From: Stappia indica
GTDB lineage: Bacteria; Pseudomonadota; Alphaproteobacteria; Rhizobiales; Stappiaceae
Reading direction: 5' to 3'
Length of the DNA stretch: 64,000 nucleotides
Assembly (NCBI RefSeq): GCF_009789575.1
Contig: NZ_CP046908.1
Span: 4,121,001 to 4,185,000 of the forward strand
Part shown: piece after piece, positions 1 through 9,040 of the stretch
Layout: each line of letters starts with the position of its first letter
Position numbering within the stretch: the first letter of the stretch is position 1
Notes under the pieces: generated by a model
Told to the model about the DNA's origin: nothing
What the model saw: the letters and a program-made list of their open reading frames with translations, nothing else
The model's database searches: none
Position numbers and translations under genes: made by a program

Positions 1-675
1 CAGCGAGACCTTGGCGACGTCCGGATGCTCGACCAGGTGCGCGCCGGTCTCGCCATAGCCCTGCACCACGTTGAAGACGCCGTCCGGCAGGCCGGCTTCC
101 TTGAAGATTTCGGCCAGCTTGAGCGCGCTGAGCGGGGTCAGCTCCGACGGCTTGAACACGACTGCATTGCCGCAGGCGAGCGCGGGCGCCGCCTTCCAGC
201 AGGCGATCTGGATGGGATAGTTCCAGGCGCCGATGGCTCCGACGACGCCGAGCGGCTCGCGCCGCGTATAGGCGAAGGAGCCGCCGAGATCGATGTGCTC
301 GCCGGTCAGCGTCGCGGCAAGGCCGCCGTAATATTCGAGGCAATCGGCGCCGGAGGCCGCGTCCGCCACAAGCGTTTCCTGCAGCGGCTTGCCGGTGTCC
401 AGGGTCTCCAGCTCGGAGAGCTCGCGGTTGCGCGCGCGCAGGAGATCGGCCGCCCGCCGCAGCACCCGCCCGCGCTCGGCCGCCGGGGTTGCTGCCCACA
501 CGCGAAAGCCGGAGCGGGCCGCGGCAACGGCGGCATTGACCGTCTCGGAGCCGGCCGAGCACAGCCGGGCGATCACTTCGCCAGTGGCCGGATAGCGGTT
601 CTCGATCGGCCGCCCGTGCGGGTCTTCCTGGTAGCTGCCGTTGATGAAATGCGAAGCGGGGGGCTGGGCACGCAT
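1..675 (-). CDS. betB: Betaine-aldehyde dehydrogenase, N-terminal part (runs off the window)
   Basis: NAD(P)-dependent oxidation of betaine aldehyde to glycine betaine, the second step of choline oxidation in the cytoplasm. Only the first 225 codons are inside the window. The frame is open to base 1, so the catalytic Cys and Glu lie outside. What is visible is the N-terminal cofactor-binding half of an aldehyde dehydrogenase, including WNYP (residues 151-154) and FKPSE (174-178). The ATG at 675 follows an AGGAG-type Shine-Dalgarno. The gene lies 63 nt downstream of betA in the order betI-betA-betB, a common bet arrangement. The exact substrate is inferred from that context, since other aldehyde dehydrogenases share this fold. 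Confidence 0.93.
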   Translation of the reverse strand, partial: MRAQPPASHFINGSYQEDPHGRPIENRYPATGEVIARLCSAGSETVNAAVAAARSGFRVWAATPAAERGRVLRRAADLLRARNRELSELETLDTGKPLQETLVADAASGADCLEYYGGLAATLTGEHIDLGGSFAYTRREPLGVVGAIGAWNYPIQIACWKAAPALACGNAVVFKPSELTPLSALKLAEIFKEAGLPDGVFNVVQGYGETGAHLVEHPDVAKVSL

Positions 676-738
676 GAACTCTCTCCTGGCGGACACGAAC
701 CGGAACTTTACGAATGAGTGTGAGGCAAGTCTAAGGCG

Positions 739-2394
739 TTAGCGCTGCGCTGTCCGCCAGTTCGGATGGATCCACGGCTCCTTGTTGGAACGCGGCAGCG
801 GCTCGCGCCCCATCACGTGGTCGGCGATCTTCTCCCCGACCATGATCGAGGGGGCATTGAGATTGCCGTTGGTGATCTGCGGGAAGATCGAACTGTCGGC
901 AACGCGCAAGCTTTCCACCCCGATCACCCGGCCCTGCGGGTCGACCACCGCGAGCGGATCGTCCGCCGCGCCCATGCGGCAGGTGCCGCAAGGGTGGTAG
1001 GCGCTTTCGGCGTGTTCGCGGATGAAGTCGTCGAGCTCGGTGTCGGACTGGACGGCCTCGCCCGGCTGGATCTCGCGGCCGCGATAGGGGGCGAAGGCCT
1101 CCTGGCCGAAGATCTCCCGCGTCAGGCGGATGGCGGCGCGGAAGTCCTCCCAGTCCTCTGGGTGGGACATGTAGTTGAACAGGATCGAGGGATCGGCCAT
1201 CGGGTCGGGCGAGGTCAGCGCCACGCGCCCGCGCGACCTGGAACGCATCGGCCCGACATGGGCCTGGAAGCCGTGGCCCTCCGCTGCCGCCTTGCCGTCG
1301 TAGCGCACGGCGAAGGGCAGGAAGTGGTACTGGATGTCCGGATACTCGATGCCGGCGCGCGAGCGGATGAAGGCGCAGGCCTCGAAATGGTTGGAGGCGC
1401 CGAGCCCGGTGCCGGTGAACAGCCACTGTGCGCCGATCATGGCCTTCGAGATCAGGTTCCAGTGCTTGTAGAGGGTGATCGGCTGGGTGCAGGCCTGCTG
1501 GATATAGAGCTCCAGGTGGTCCTGCAGGTTGGCGCCGACGCCCGGCCGGTTGGCGAGGACCGGCAGGCCGAGCGCGCTGAGCGCGGCGCCATCGCCGATC
1601 CCCGACAGCATCAGGATCTTCGGCGAGTTGATCGAGGAGGCAGCAAGGATCACCTCGGCCGAGGCGCTCACCCGCTCGAGGCGCCCGCCCCGCCGGAACT
1701 CGACGCCGGTGGCGCGCGTGCCCTCGAACAGCACGCGGGTGACGGTGACACCGGTGAACAGGTGGATGTTGGGCCGCTTCAGCGCCGGACGCAGATAGGC
1801 GTTGGCGGTGGACCAGCGCCGGCCCCGCCACACGGTCATCTCCATGTCGCCGAAGCCTTCCTGCTTCAGCCCGTTATAGTCCGGCGTCGTCTCGTAGCCG
1901 GCCTGGCGCCCGGCCTCGACGAAGGCGGCGTAGAGCGGGTTCCACCTGGTGCCGCGGGTGACATGCAGCGGGCCGGAGGTGCCGCGCACGCCTGTCTCGC
2001 CGCCATGGCTCGTCTCCATCCGCTCGAAATAGGGGGCGACATCGGCATGGGACCAGCCGGGCGCGCCCATCTCCTCCCAGGTGTCGAAGTCGCGCGCATG
2101 GCCGCGCACATAGACCATGCCGTTGATCGAGGAGGAGCCGCCGATGACGCGCCCGCGCGGGGTCGCCAGCCGGCGCCCGCCGAGATGCGGTTCCGGCTCG
2201 CTTTGATAGCCCCAGTCGTAGCGGGACATGTTCATCGGATAGCTGAGCGCGGCCGGCATCTGGATGAAGGGGCCGATATCCGTTCCGCCGGCCTCCAGCA
2301 CCAGGACCTTGTTGGCCGGGTCTTCCGACAGGCGATAGGCGAGGGCGGCGCCGGCCGAGCCGGAGCCGACGACGATATGTGTCGCGTCCTGCAT
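739..2394 (-). CDS. betA: Choline dehydrogenase (GMC oxidoreductase)
   Basis: FAD-dependent oxidation of choline to betaine aldehyde, usually membrane-associated and feeding electrons to the respiratory chain. The 551-residue product has the usual BetA length. The N-terminal dinucleotide-binding motif is GSGSAGAAL (about residues 10-18). The GMC signature [18 protein letters not shown] lies near residue 80. The C-terminal catalytic region has HPCGTCRMG followed by [14 protein letters not shown]. The start is the ATG giving [10 protein letters not shown]. An upstream in-frame start would add 24 residues inside betI and is not typical. Only 4 nt separate it from betI, so the two are probably cotranscribed. 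Confidence 0.95.
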   Translation of the reverse strand: MQDATHIVVGSGSAGAALAYRLSEDPANKVLVLEAGGTDIGPFIQMPAALSYPMNMSRYDWGYQSEPEPHLGGRRLATPRGRVIGGSSSINGMVYVRGHARDFDTWEEMGAPGWSHADVAPYFERMETSHGGETGVRGTSGPLHVTRGTRWNPLYAAFVEAGRQAGYETTPDYNGLKQEGFGDMEMTVWRGRRWSTANAYLRPALKRPNIHLFTGVTVTRVLFEGTRATGVEFRRGGRLERVSASAEVILAASSINSPKILMLSGIGDGAALSALGLPVLANRPGVGANLQDHLELYIQQACTQPITLYKHWNLISKAMIGAQWLFTGTGLGASNHFEACAFIRSRAGIEYPDIQYHFLPFAVRYDGKAAAEGHGFQAHVGPMRSRSRGRVALTSPDPMADPSILFNYMSHPEDWEDFRAAIRLTREIFGQEAFAPYRGREIQPGEAVQSDTELDDFIREHAESAYHPCGTCRMGAADDPLAVVDPQGRVIGVESLRVADSSIFPQITNGNLNAPSIMVGEKIADHVMGREPLPRSNKEPWIHPNWRTAQR

Positions 2395-2398
2395 GGGT

Positions 2399-3019
2399 CT
2401 ATCCGTTCCCCTTGTGTGCGGTGTCCGTTGCGGCCGGGGAGGGCGCGCCGAGCTGGCGCTCGACATAGTCCTCGACCCGGCGGATGGCGGTGCGCGGCTG
2501 CGGCGGGCCGTCCGCGAAGATGCGCTGCAGCCAGAGCCCGTCGATCATCGCCGCAGTGCCCTCGGCCGCATGGCGCGCCCGCTCGCCGGGAATGAGCGCG
2601 GCGAAGGCATGGGCGAGGTTGGAGACGAGCCGCCGGTGATAGATGCGCAGCAGGCGGCGGGTTTCCGCATCGGTGCGCGCCTGCAGGTAGAAGGCGAGCC
2701 AGGCCGAGATCAGCGCCGGCTGGAACTGGGTCGGCGCGAAGCTGGCCGAGATCATCGCCGAAATGCGCGCGCGCGGGCCCTCCGCGCCGGCCATCCGCTC
2801 GCGGGTCTCGCGCGACAGGTCGGTCAGCAGGAAGCGCATGGTGGCGTTGAGCAGCCCGGCCTTGGAGCCGAAATAGTGATGCGCCAGCCCGCCCGAGACG
2901 CCCGCGCGCCGGGCGATCTCGGCCATCGTCGCATCGCCGAATCCGCGCTCGTGGATCGTCGCGACGGTCGCGTCGATCAAGGCCTTGCGGCGATGGGTTT
3001 CCATTCCGATTCGCGGCAT
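2399..3019 (-). CDS. betI: TetR-family repressor of choline oxidation genes
   Basis: Choline-responsive TetR-family repressor. The start at [11 protein letters not shown] gives 206 residues, close to the roughly 200 expected for BetI. The N-terminal helix-turn-helix has the segment [20 protein letters not shown] (about residues 28-47). The rest is the helical ligand domain. The frame stays open upstream for another 96 codons, but that stretch is Ala/Pro/Arg-rich, low in complexity and unlike BetI, so it is not included. betI is the first gene of betI-betA-betB and lies divergent from choXWV. A BetI-like operator is found at 3292-3311. Confidence 0.95.
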   Translation of the reverse strand: MPRIGMETHRRKALIDATVATIHERGFGDATMAEIARRAGVSGGLAHHYFGSKAGLLNATMRFLLTDLSRETRERMAGAEGPRARISAMISASFAPTQFQPALISAWLAFYLQARTDAETRRLLRIYHRRLVSNLAHAFAALIPGERARHAAEGTAAMIDGLWLQRIFADGPPQPRTAIRRVEDYVERQLGAPSPAATDTAHKGNG

Positions 3020-3181
3020 CTCCGCTCCGTTTCCAGCCCGCCCCGTTCGTCCTGAAGGTCGCGATCCGCTCCGCCCGAAGCCGGGCGGCATGTGCGGTCC
3101 TGTCCCTGGGATGCGCCGCCGGCCGAGGGGAGGCAGGCCGCCGGCGGCGGCCGCTGCAGCCGCTGCACTGGTCCCCGGCGG

Positions 3182-3217
3182 CAGCCCGTCCAGCAGCCTG
3201 TCCAACAGCCTGTCCAC
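3182..3217. repeat. Three tandem 12-bp units upstream of betI
   Basis: Three consecutive copies of CAGCCYGTCCAN (3182-3193, 3194-3205, 3206-3217), differing at one or two bases. A 12-nt period keeps reading frame and would encode repeated Leu/Asp/Arg residues if betI were extended upstream. No function is known. Confidence 0.75.
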
Positions 3218-3291
3218 AGGGGGCGTGCTGCGCGGCGGATGCGCTTTCCGGTCGGTGTCAGCCGGCGCGCCTTGCTCTTCAAGGAATAATT

Positions 3292-3311
3292 TTGATTGGC
3301 CGTTCAATCAA
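3292..3311. promoter_or_regulatory. BetI-type operator
   Basis: A perfect inverted repeat, TTGATTG-N6-CAATCAA, lies in the only AT-rich patch between betI and choX. The right half contains CGTTCAAT, which resembles BetI operators known from other proteobacteria. Its position suits control of both the bet and cho transcripts. Assignment rests on motif similarity and context. Confidence 0.7.
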
Positions 3312-3700
3312 TGAAAAAACGAAAAATGCGCGGGGAATTGCGTATTCCGCTCAAAAATGTTTTGATGCGCATCGAAACGGGCAGGGAGGTCCGGTTCATT
3401 CGTGCCGGGCCCTGGCTGCCCGGCCGCAGCATCCGGCGAGCGCGTGCCGCGCCCCGATTGCCGCACCCCTGGCGACCCGTCGCCTCTGGCCGCCGGCCCT
3501 TGCTGCCGGTGTGCGGGACCTCCCGCCCCGCCCTTCGAACCCCTGCGCGCCGCGCTTGCCGCGGACCGCGCGTCGGGACCTCGTGCCGCCGCGACCCTTG
3601 CGGCCGGCCCACCATCGGCGCATGCGGCCTTGCCGCAGCGCTGCAACCCCGCATGCGGGCTGCCTTCCGGCCGTCCCGCCCGTCAGGAGGACACAAGCTG

Positions 3701-4648
3701 ATGAACACCCTTGCCCTGCGCTTCGGCGCCGCAGCCCTTGCCCTGGGCCTTGCCGCCCCCGCCGCGATGGCGGCCGAAGCCGAAGCCTGCAAGACCGTCC
3801 GCTTCTCCGATGTCGGCTGGACCGACATCACCGCCACCACCGCCACCGCCTCGGTGGTGCTGGGCGCGCTCGGCTACGAGCCCGACGTCAAGATCCTCTC
3901 GGTGCCGGTGACCTATGCTTCGCTGAAGAACAAGGACATCGACGTCTTCCTCGGCAACTGGATGCCGACCATGGAGGGCGACATCAAGGCCTATCGCGAG
4001 GACGGCTCGGTGGAGACCGTGCGCGCCAACCTGGAAGGCGCCAAGTACACGCTCGCCGTGCCGCAATACACCTATGACAAGGGCCTGAAGACCTTCGCCG
4101 ACATCGCCAAGTTCAAGGACGATCTCGACGGCAAGATCTACGGCATCGAGGCCGGCAACGACGGCAACCGGCTGATCATCGACATGATCGAGAAGGACAT
4201 GTTCGGCCTCAAGGGCTTCGACATCGTCGAGAGCTCGGAGGCCGGCATGCTGTCGCAGGTCTCGCGCGCCGTGCCGCGCAAGCAGGACGTGGTCTTCCTC
4301 GGCTGGGAGCCGCATCCGATGAACGCCAATATCGACATGGCCTATCTTGAGGGCGGCGACGAGGTGTTCGGCCCCAATCTCGGCGGCGCGACGATCTACA
4401 CCAATGTGCGCGCCGGCTATGTGGACGAGTGCCCGAATGTCGGCAAGTTCCTCCAGAACCTGGAGTTCTCGCTCCAGATGGAGAACGAGATCATGGGCGC
4501 GATCCTCAATGACGGCACCGAGCCGAACGCGGCCGCGACCGCCTGGCTGAAAGCCAACCCGGGCGTTGCCGATGCCTGGCTGGAGGGTGTGACCACCTTC
4601 GACGGCGGCGATGCCACGGCCGCCCTGAAGGGCGCCCTCGGCCTCTGA
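3701..4648 (+). CDS. choX: Choline ABC transporter, periplasmic binding protein
   Basis: Captures choline in the periplasm and passes it to ChoW/ChoV. The 315-residue protein begins with a signal peptide (hydrophobic core about residues 6-20, probable cleavage after AMA). The mature part is an OpuAC-type binding domain with aromatic segments that could form the quaternary-amine cage: DVGWTD, LGNWMPTM and LGWEPHPMN. The start follows CAGGAGGAC with good spacing. Position next to bet genes and before choW/choV supports choline over glycine betaine or proline, though substrate is inferred. A hairpin follows the stop codon. Confidence 0.92.
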   Translation: MNTLALRFGAAALALGLAAPAAMAAEAEACKTVRFSDVGWTDITATTATASVVLGALGYEPDVKILSVPVTYASLKNKDIDVFLGNWMPTMEGDIKAYREDGSVETVRANLEGAKYTLAVPQYTYDKGLKTFADIAKFKDDLDGKIYGIEAGNDGNRLIIDMIEKDMFGLKGFDIVESSEAGMLSQVSRAVPRKQDVVFLGWEPHPMNANIDMAYLEGGDEVFGPNLGGATIYTNVRAGYVDECPNVGKFLQNLEFSLQMENEIMGAILNDGTEPNAAATAWLKANPGVADAWLEGVTTFDGGDATAALKGALGL

Positions 4649-4660
4649 CCCATCCCGGAC

Positions 4661-4696
4661 GCCCGCGCGCGAGCCCTGAGGGCCTTGCGCGCGGGC
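4661..4696 (+). promoter_or_regulatory. Strong hairpin between choX and choW
   Basis: GCCCGCGCGC (4661-4670) pairs perfectly with GCGCGCGGGC (4687-4696), with further pairing inside the loop. No T-run follows, so it is more likely an mRNA-stabilising or attenuating stem than a full terminator. Such stems after binding-protein genes often allow more binding protein than permease. Confidence 0.6.
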
Positions 4697-4769
4697 GGAC
4701 CGCATTCGCCCTGCGGGCAGGACGCAACACGCCCGCACCAACGACAAGAACAGGACGGCGAGGCTGCGC

Positions 4770-5618
4770 GTGGACTGGCTCACCCAACACAAGATCCCCA
4801 TCGGCCCCTGGGCGAAGGCCCTGGTCGACTGGCTCACCGCCAATGCCTACTGGGTGTTCGACGGCATCTCGGCGGTGCTCGAAACCCTGATCGACGGCAT
4901 TCTCTGGCTGCTTCAGGCGCCCGGCCCGCTTGCGGTCGTGGTCATCGCGACAGTGCTGGCCTATGTCGTGCAGCGGCGCGTCTCCTTCGCGCTCTTCGTC
5001 GCCGCCAGCCTGCTTCTCATCATCAACCAGGGCTACTGGACGCAGACGACGGAGACCCTGTCGCTGGTGATCGCCGCCTCCGCCGTGTGCATGGCGATCG
5101 GCGTGCCGCTCGGCGTTGCCGCCGCGCACCGGCCCAAGCTCTATGCCGCGATGCGCCCGGTCCTCGACCTGATGCAGACGATCCCGACCTTCGTCTACCT
5201 GATCCCGGCGCTGATCCTGTTCGGCCTCGGCATGGTGCCGGGCCTGATCGCCACGGTGATCTTCTCGATCCCCGCGCCCATCCGCCTGACCCAGCTCGGC
5301 GTCTCCTCCACCCCGCGCCAGCTGATCGAGGCGGGCGAGGCCTTCGGCGCCACCGGCTGGCAGCTCCTGTGGAAGGTGGAACTGCCTTACGCGCTGCCGC
5401 AGATCATGGCCGGCCTGACCCAGACCATCATGCTGTCGCTGTCGATGGTGGTGATTGCCGCGCTCGTCGGCGCCGACGGGCTCGGCGTGCCGACCTTGCG
5501 CGCGCTCAACACCGTCAACATCGCGCAGGGCTTCGAGGTCGGCATCGCCATCGTTCTGGTGGCGATCGTGCTCGACCGCTTCTTCCGCAACCGCAACGAA
5601 GGGGAGGGCAGCCGATGA
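4770..5618 (+). CDS. choW: Choline ABC transporter, permease
   Basis: Inner-membrane permease of the choline importer, BPD_transp_1 (ProW/OpuAB) type, 282 residues. It has about six or seven hydrophobic segments. The EAA-type loop that contacts the ATPase falls around LIEAGEAFGATGWQLLWKVE. Translation starts at GTG, giving MDWLTQHKIPIGPWAK, preceded by a GGCGAGG-like ribosome site. The stop codon overlaps the start of choV by 4 nt (ATGA), indicating translational coupling. Confidence 0.92.
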   Translation: MDWLTQHKIPIGPWAKALVDWLTANAYWVFDGISAVLETLIDGILWLLQAPGPLAVVVIATVLAYVVQRRVSFALFVAASLLLIINQGYWTQTTETLSLVIAASAVCMAIGVPLGVAAAHRPKLYAAMRPVLDLMQTIPTFVYLIPALILFGLGMVPGLIATVIFSIPAPIRLTQLGVSSTPRQLIEAGEAFGATGWQLLWKVELPYALPQIMAGLTQTIMLSLSMVVIAALVGADGLGVPTLRALNTVNIAQGFEVGIAIVLVAIVLDRFFRNRNEGEGSR

Positions 5619-6646
5619 CCGCCGCCGTTTCGTTCCGCAATGTCGACATCGTCTTCGGCAAACGCCCGCAGGCGGCGCTGCCGCTGATCGATGCCGGCCG
5701 CAGCCGCGCCGAGATCCAGACGGAGACCGGCCAGATCCTCGGTGTGGCCGGTGCCAGCTTCGACATCGAGGAGGGCGAGCTGATCGTGCTGATGGGCCTG
5801 TCGGGCTCCGGCAAGTCGACGCTGCTGCGCGCCGTCAACGGGCTGAACCAGATCACCCGCGGCGAGGTGCTGGTGCACAATGGCGATGCTTCCGTGAACC
5901 CGTCCGCCTGCACGCCGCAGGAGCTGCGCGCGCTGCGCCGCGGCCGGATCGCCATGGTGTTCCAGCAATTCGCGCTGCTGCCCTGGCGCACGGTGCGCGA
6001 GAATGTCGGCTTCGGGCTGGAGCTGGCCGGACTGCCGACGCGCGAGCGCCGGCGGAAGGTCGATGAGCAGCTGGAGCTGGTCGGCCTTGCCCAGTGGGGC
6101 GACAAGTATGTGCACGAGCTGTCCGGCGGCATGCAGCAGCGCGTCGGGCTGGCCCGGGCCTTTGCCACCGACGCGCCGATCCTCTTGATGGACGAGCCGT
6201 TTTCGGCGCTCGACCCGCTGATCCGCGGCCATCTGCAGGACGAGCTGCTGGCGCTGCAGGACAAGCTCAACAAGACCATCGTGTTCGTCAGCCACGATCT
6301 CGACGAGGCGGCCAAGATCGGCAACCGCATCGCCATCATGGAAGGCGGGCGGGTGATCCAGCTCGGCACGCCGCAGCAGATCGTGCGCAAGCCGGCGAGC
6401 GATTATGTGGCGGAGTTCGTGGCGCATATGAACCCGCTCGGGGTGCTGCGTGCCCGCGACATCATGCGGGCGCTGGACGAGGGCGAGGCCGGCGGGCTGG
6501 GCGGCGCGCCGCGCTGTGCGCCGAAGACGCCGGTGCGCGAGGTGATCGCCCTGACACGGTCCGGCGAGGGACCGGTGCTGGTCTGCGACGGCGACACGCC
6601 GCTGGGGCTGGTCGGCGAGGGCGAGATCCTCGACTGCCTGCGCTAG
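5615..6646 (+). CDS. choV: Choline ABC transporter, ATP-binding protein
   Basis: ATPase subunit of the choline importer, 343 residues, ProV/OpuAA-like. Walker A is GLSGSGKST, the ABC signature is LSGGMQQRVGLARA, Walker B is LLMDEPFSALDP, and the switch His is in VFVSHDLDEA. About 60 residues precede the Walker A region, as in other glycine-betaine/choline ATPases. The C-terminal portion resembles a short CBS-like accessory region (PVREVIALTRSGEGPVLVCD). The stop codon overlaps the first bases of a dispersed palindromic repeat. The next gene is convergent. Confidence 0.93.
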   Translation: MTAAVSFRNVDIVFGKRPQAALPLIDAGRSRAEIQTETGQILGVAGASFDIEEGELIVLMGLSGSGKSTLLRAVNGLNQITRGEVLVHNGDASVNPSACTPQELRALRRGRIAMVFQQFALLPWRTVRENVGFGLELAGLPTRERRRKVDEQLELVGLAQWGDKYVHELSGGMQQRVGLARAFATDAPILLMDEPFSALDPLIRGHLQDELLALQDKLNKTIVFVSHDLDEAAKIGNRIAIMEGGRVIQLGTPQQIVRKPASDYVAEFVAHMNPLGVLRARDIMRALDEGEAGGLGGAPRCAPKTPVREVIALTRSGEGPVLVCDGDTPLGLVGEGEILDCLR

Positions 6647-6715
6647 AGCAATTCCAGGAAAAGTGGGAACCGGTTTTCCGTCCGGAATTGCGCAAAAACA
6701 AAAGGCCAGAGCGTT
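6645..6715. repeat. Dispersed intergenic palindromic element
   Basis: An imperfect palindrome built around GCAATTCC ... GGAATTGC, with an inner pairing GGAAAA ... TTTTCC. Elements of this sequence type are common between genes in Rhizobiales-like genomes (recalled from general knowledge, not searched here). It begins on the choV stop codon and sits between convergent genes, where it could also end transcription. Confidence 0.65.
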
Positions 6716-6719
6716 TTGC

Positions 6720-8066
6720 TCAAGCCGGCTGCGCGGGAAAGGTCTCCCGCGCGCGCCGGCCGGTGATCGCCAGCAGCGAGAAGCCGCGCGCGGCCAGGAA
6801 GAGGGTGAAGGCAAGCCACAGGCCGTGATTGCCGAGCACCGGGAAGGCGAGCGCGTAGGCGGCAAAATAGAGCGCCAGCGACAGCAGCATCATGTTGCGC
6901 ATGTCGCGCGACCAGGTGGCGCCGATGAACACCCCGTCCATCTGGAAGGCAAGGACGCCGAACAGAGGCGTCGCCGCCGCCCAGCTCAAGTAGGTGACCG
7001 CCGTCTGGCGCACGTCCTCCGCCGTCGTCATCGCATGGATGAGCAGGGGACCTGCGAAGAACAAGACCAGCGAGATCAGCCCGGCGAGCACATAGCCCCA
7101 CAGCAGGCTGAGCTTCAGCGACCGGTCGAAGGCCGGGCGGTAGCGCGCCCCGACGGCGCGGCCGGCCAGCTGCTCGGCCGCCGTCGCCAGCCCGTCGAGA
7201 AAGAAGCTCGCCACCATGAAGAACTTCTCCAGGATGGCATTGGCCGCCAGCACGGTGTCGCCCTGCACGGCCGAGCGCGACATGAAGAAGGCGAAGGCGG
7301 TGATCAGCGCGAAGGAGCGGATCAGGATGTCGCCGTTGAGCGCCATCATCCGCTTGAAGCGGACCTTGTCGAACACCTGTGCGCGGGTCGGCAGCGGGCG
7401 GCCCGAAAGCGCGCGGGCGGCAAGCACCGTGCCGGCCAGCGCGGTCAGCGCCTCTGCCGCGACGGTGGCAGCGGCAACGCCGGCGACGCCCCAGTCGAGA
7501 TACAGCACGAACAGCACGGACAGGGCGATGTTGATGCCGTTCAGCCAGGTCTGCAGGCCGAGCGCGGTCATCGCCCGGCCGCGGCCGATGAACCAGCCGA
7601 GAAAGGCGTAGTTGGCCAGCGCCAGCGGCGCGGAGAGGGCGCGGATCGCGAAATAGCTGGCGGTGGCGGCCTGCACCTCGGCGCTGCCGCCCATCAGCCA
7701 CAGGCCGGCGGTGAGCGCCGGCTGCTGCAGCACGATCACCGCCGCGCCCAGCACCAGCGCCAGCAGCACGGCGCGGAACAGCACCGCGCGTTCCTCCTCG
7801 CCGTCGCCCGCCCCGGCCGCTTGGGCGGTCAGCCCGGTCGTGCCGGCGCGCAGGAAGTTGAAGCTGGTGAAGACGATGTCGAACAGCACGCCGCCGAGCG
7901 CGATGCCGCCGAGGAGCGCTGCATCTCCGAGCTGGCCGATCACCGCCGTGTCGACCAGCCCGAGCAGCGGCGTCGACAGATAGGCGAGCGTCATCGGCAC
8001 CGCGATGGCGAGCACGCTGCGGCTGGTCACGTCGAACGGGCGCACGGCGCCGGGCTGGCTCGTCAT
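6720..8066 (-). CDS. MATE-family efflux transporter (DinF-like)
   Basis: Inner-membrane multidrug/toxin exporter driven by a cation gradient, 448 residues, the usual MATE length with about twelve hydrophobic segments in two related halves. The N-terminal motif PMTLAYLSTPLLGLVDTAVI and the phrase GWFIGRGRAMTALGLQTWLN match the DinF branch of MATE proteins. Substrate cannot be read from sequence. It stands alone, convergent with choV, with a repeat-rich gap upstream. Confidence 0.88.
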   Translation of the reverse strand: MTSQPGAVRPFDVTSRSVLAIAVPMTLAYLSTPLLGLVDTAVIGQLGDAALLGGIALGGVLFDIVFTSFNFLRAGTTGLTAQAAGAGDGEEERAVLFRAVLLALVLGAAVIVLQQPALTAGLWLMGGSAEVQAATASYFAIRALSAPLALANYAFLGWFIGRGRAMTALGLQTWLNGINIALSVLFVLYLDWGVAGVAAATVAAEALTALAGTVLAARALSGRPLPTRAQVFDKVRFKRMMALNGDILIRSFALITAFAFFMSRSAVQGDTVLAANAILEKFFMVASFFLDGLATAAEQLAGRAVGARYRPAFDRSLKLSLLWGYVLAGLISLVLFFAGPLLIHAMTTAEDVRQTAVTYLSWAAATPLFGVLAFQMDGVFIGATWSRDMRNMMLLSLALYFAAYALAFPVLGNHGLWLAFTLFLAARGFSLLAITGRRARETFPAQPA

Positions 8067-8564
8067 CTGGCTGGGCTCGGAAATGCAGGGTGTCGGCGGG
8101 CGGGAGAGTCGTTTTGCCGGACGCTAGCGAACAAAGATGGAACGGTCAAACGGGATGTGGCGGGCGGGCGGTGTGAGAAGGCAGCAGGTTTCTCTTTCGT
8201 TTTGCCGCGCGCCGTTCGAGGGGACGAGTGGAGGGGTGGGGGCGAAGGAGTGGCGGCGACACGCGGCGCGAACCCGATCCACCGGCTGTCGTCCCGGTTT
8301 CGGCGGAGCCGAAGACCGGGACCCAGTAACCACAGGTGGCATGGCTCCGGCCTCGGCATCGCCCGGCGGCCTCAGGTTGCCGCTTTCGCGACACCACCCG
8401 CCCCGGCGGATACTGGATACCTGCCTTCGCAGGTATGACAGCAGCAGGGGAGACGGGCGCCTTCCCGTCTCGCGCCTGTAGGGGTTGTCTCTGGTCCCGG
8501 CTCGGCGCTGGCGCGCCGTCCGGGAGGACGAGTGGAGGGGCCGCGGCGCGGGTCCCGTGCTGCG
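8067..8564. other. Gene-free gap with dispersed repeat material
   Basis: A 498-nt interval between two leftward genes. No supported gene is seen. Short open frames overlap each other and lack ribosome sites. The part from about 8285 to 8440 is an intergenic repeat, listed separately. The promoter for the MATE gene should lie near 8067-8200. Confidence 0.55.
8285..8440. repeat. Intergenic repeat with two hairpins
   Basis: Hairpin one is TCCCGGTTTCGGC (8292-8304) pairing with GCCGAA-g-ACCGGGA (8308-8321). Hairpin two is TACCTGC-CTTC-GCAGGTA (8418-8435). Phrases such as GTCGTCCCGG...GACCGGGACCC and GCAGGTATGACAGC are typical of dispersed alphaproteobacterial intergenic repeats. A related but degraded element lies at about 15403-15530. 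Confidence 0.55.
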
Positions 8565-8930
8565 TCAGCTTTCCTGCGCGTGTTCCAGAATGTTCAGCAG
8601 GCGCCCGTTCGGGTCGCGCAGGAACAGGCGGCGCACGCCCCAGGGCTCAAGGGCCGGCCCGTATTCGGGCGCAAGGCCCGCGCGTTCGATGCGGGCGATC
8701 ACCTCGTCGAGATCGTCAACCTCGATGGAGAGGTCCGGCACCGGGGTGCCGGAGCCGCCTTCAGTGGCGATGCCGATCTGCGGGCGCGCCGGGCTCGCGG
8801 CATCGGCGGCAAGGGTGACGAACCAGCCGTGGTCCATCACCGGCTCAAGACCGAGAATGTCGCGGTAGAAGGCCGTCGAGGGCCCGGTGTCGGTGACGGC
8901 GATGTTCGCGACGATGCGCCTGACGGTCAT
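8565..8930 (-). CDS. VOC-superfamily (glyoxalase/bleomycin-resistance fold) protein
   Basis: A single-module VOC protein of 121 residues. It begins MTVRRIVANIAVTD and shows the usual beta-alpha-beta-beta-beta pattern, with AFYRDILGLEPVMDHGW near the N-terminus and WGVRRLFLRDPNGRLLNILEH at the C-terminus. The final Glu in NILEH is a typical VOC metal-ligand position. Members include glyoxalases, antibiotic-binding proteins and dioxygenases, and the reaction here is unknown. The ATG at 8930 follows a GGGAGC ribosome site. Confidence 0.82.
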   Translation of the reverse strand: MTVRRIVANIAVTDTGPSTAFYRDILGLEPVMDHGWFVTLAADAASPARPQIGIATEGGSGTPVPDLSIEVDDLDEVIARIERAGLAPEYGPALEPWGVRRLFLRDPNGRLLNILEHAQES

Positions 8931-9003
8931 GCGGTGCTCCCGTGGATTGCTGCGGGAGAGGGTAGGCGATGCGGCCACGGCTGCATTGAAGAAATGTCGG
9001 GTG

Positions 9004-9033
9004 GGGCGGGACGGGCAGGGAGCCGTCCCGCCC
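9004..9033 (-). terminator. Hairpin downstream of the beta-lactamase gene
   Basis: GGGCGGGACGG (9004-9014) and CCGTCCCGCCC (9023-9033) form a perfect 11-bp stem with an 8-nt loop, just past the beta-lactamase stop codon. There is no clear T-run, so it may protect the 3' end or stop transcription inefficiently. Confidence 0.55.
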
Positions 9034-9040
9034 AATTGCC

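Larger units (their letters stand above)
3020..3700. other. Divergent betI / choX regulatory region
   Basis: This 681-nt gap between betI and choX has no convincing gene. It contains a 12-bp tandem repeat (3182-3217), an AT-rich island around 3283-3325 with the BetI-like dyad, and a GC-rich stretch of nearly 400 nt before choX. The AT-rich island is the obvious place for divergent promoters. If so, the betI transcript would have a leader of about 270 nt and choX one of about 390 nt. No riboswitch was recognised. Confidence 0.6.

Noticed and set aside
3020-3307. N-terminal extension of BetI by 96 codons
   Set aside because: Low-complexity Pro/Ala/Arg translation with tandem repeat; BetI proteins start at the MPRIG-like position.
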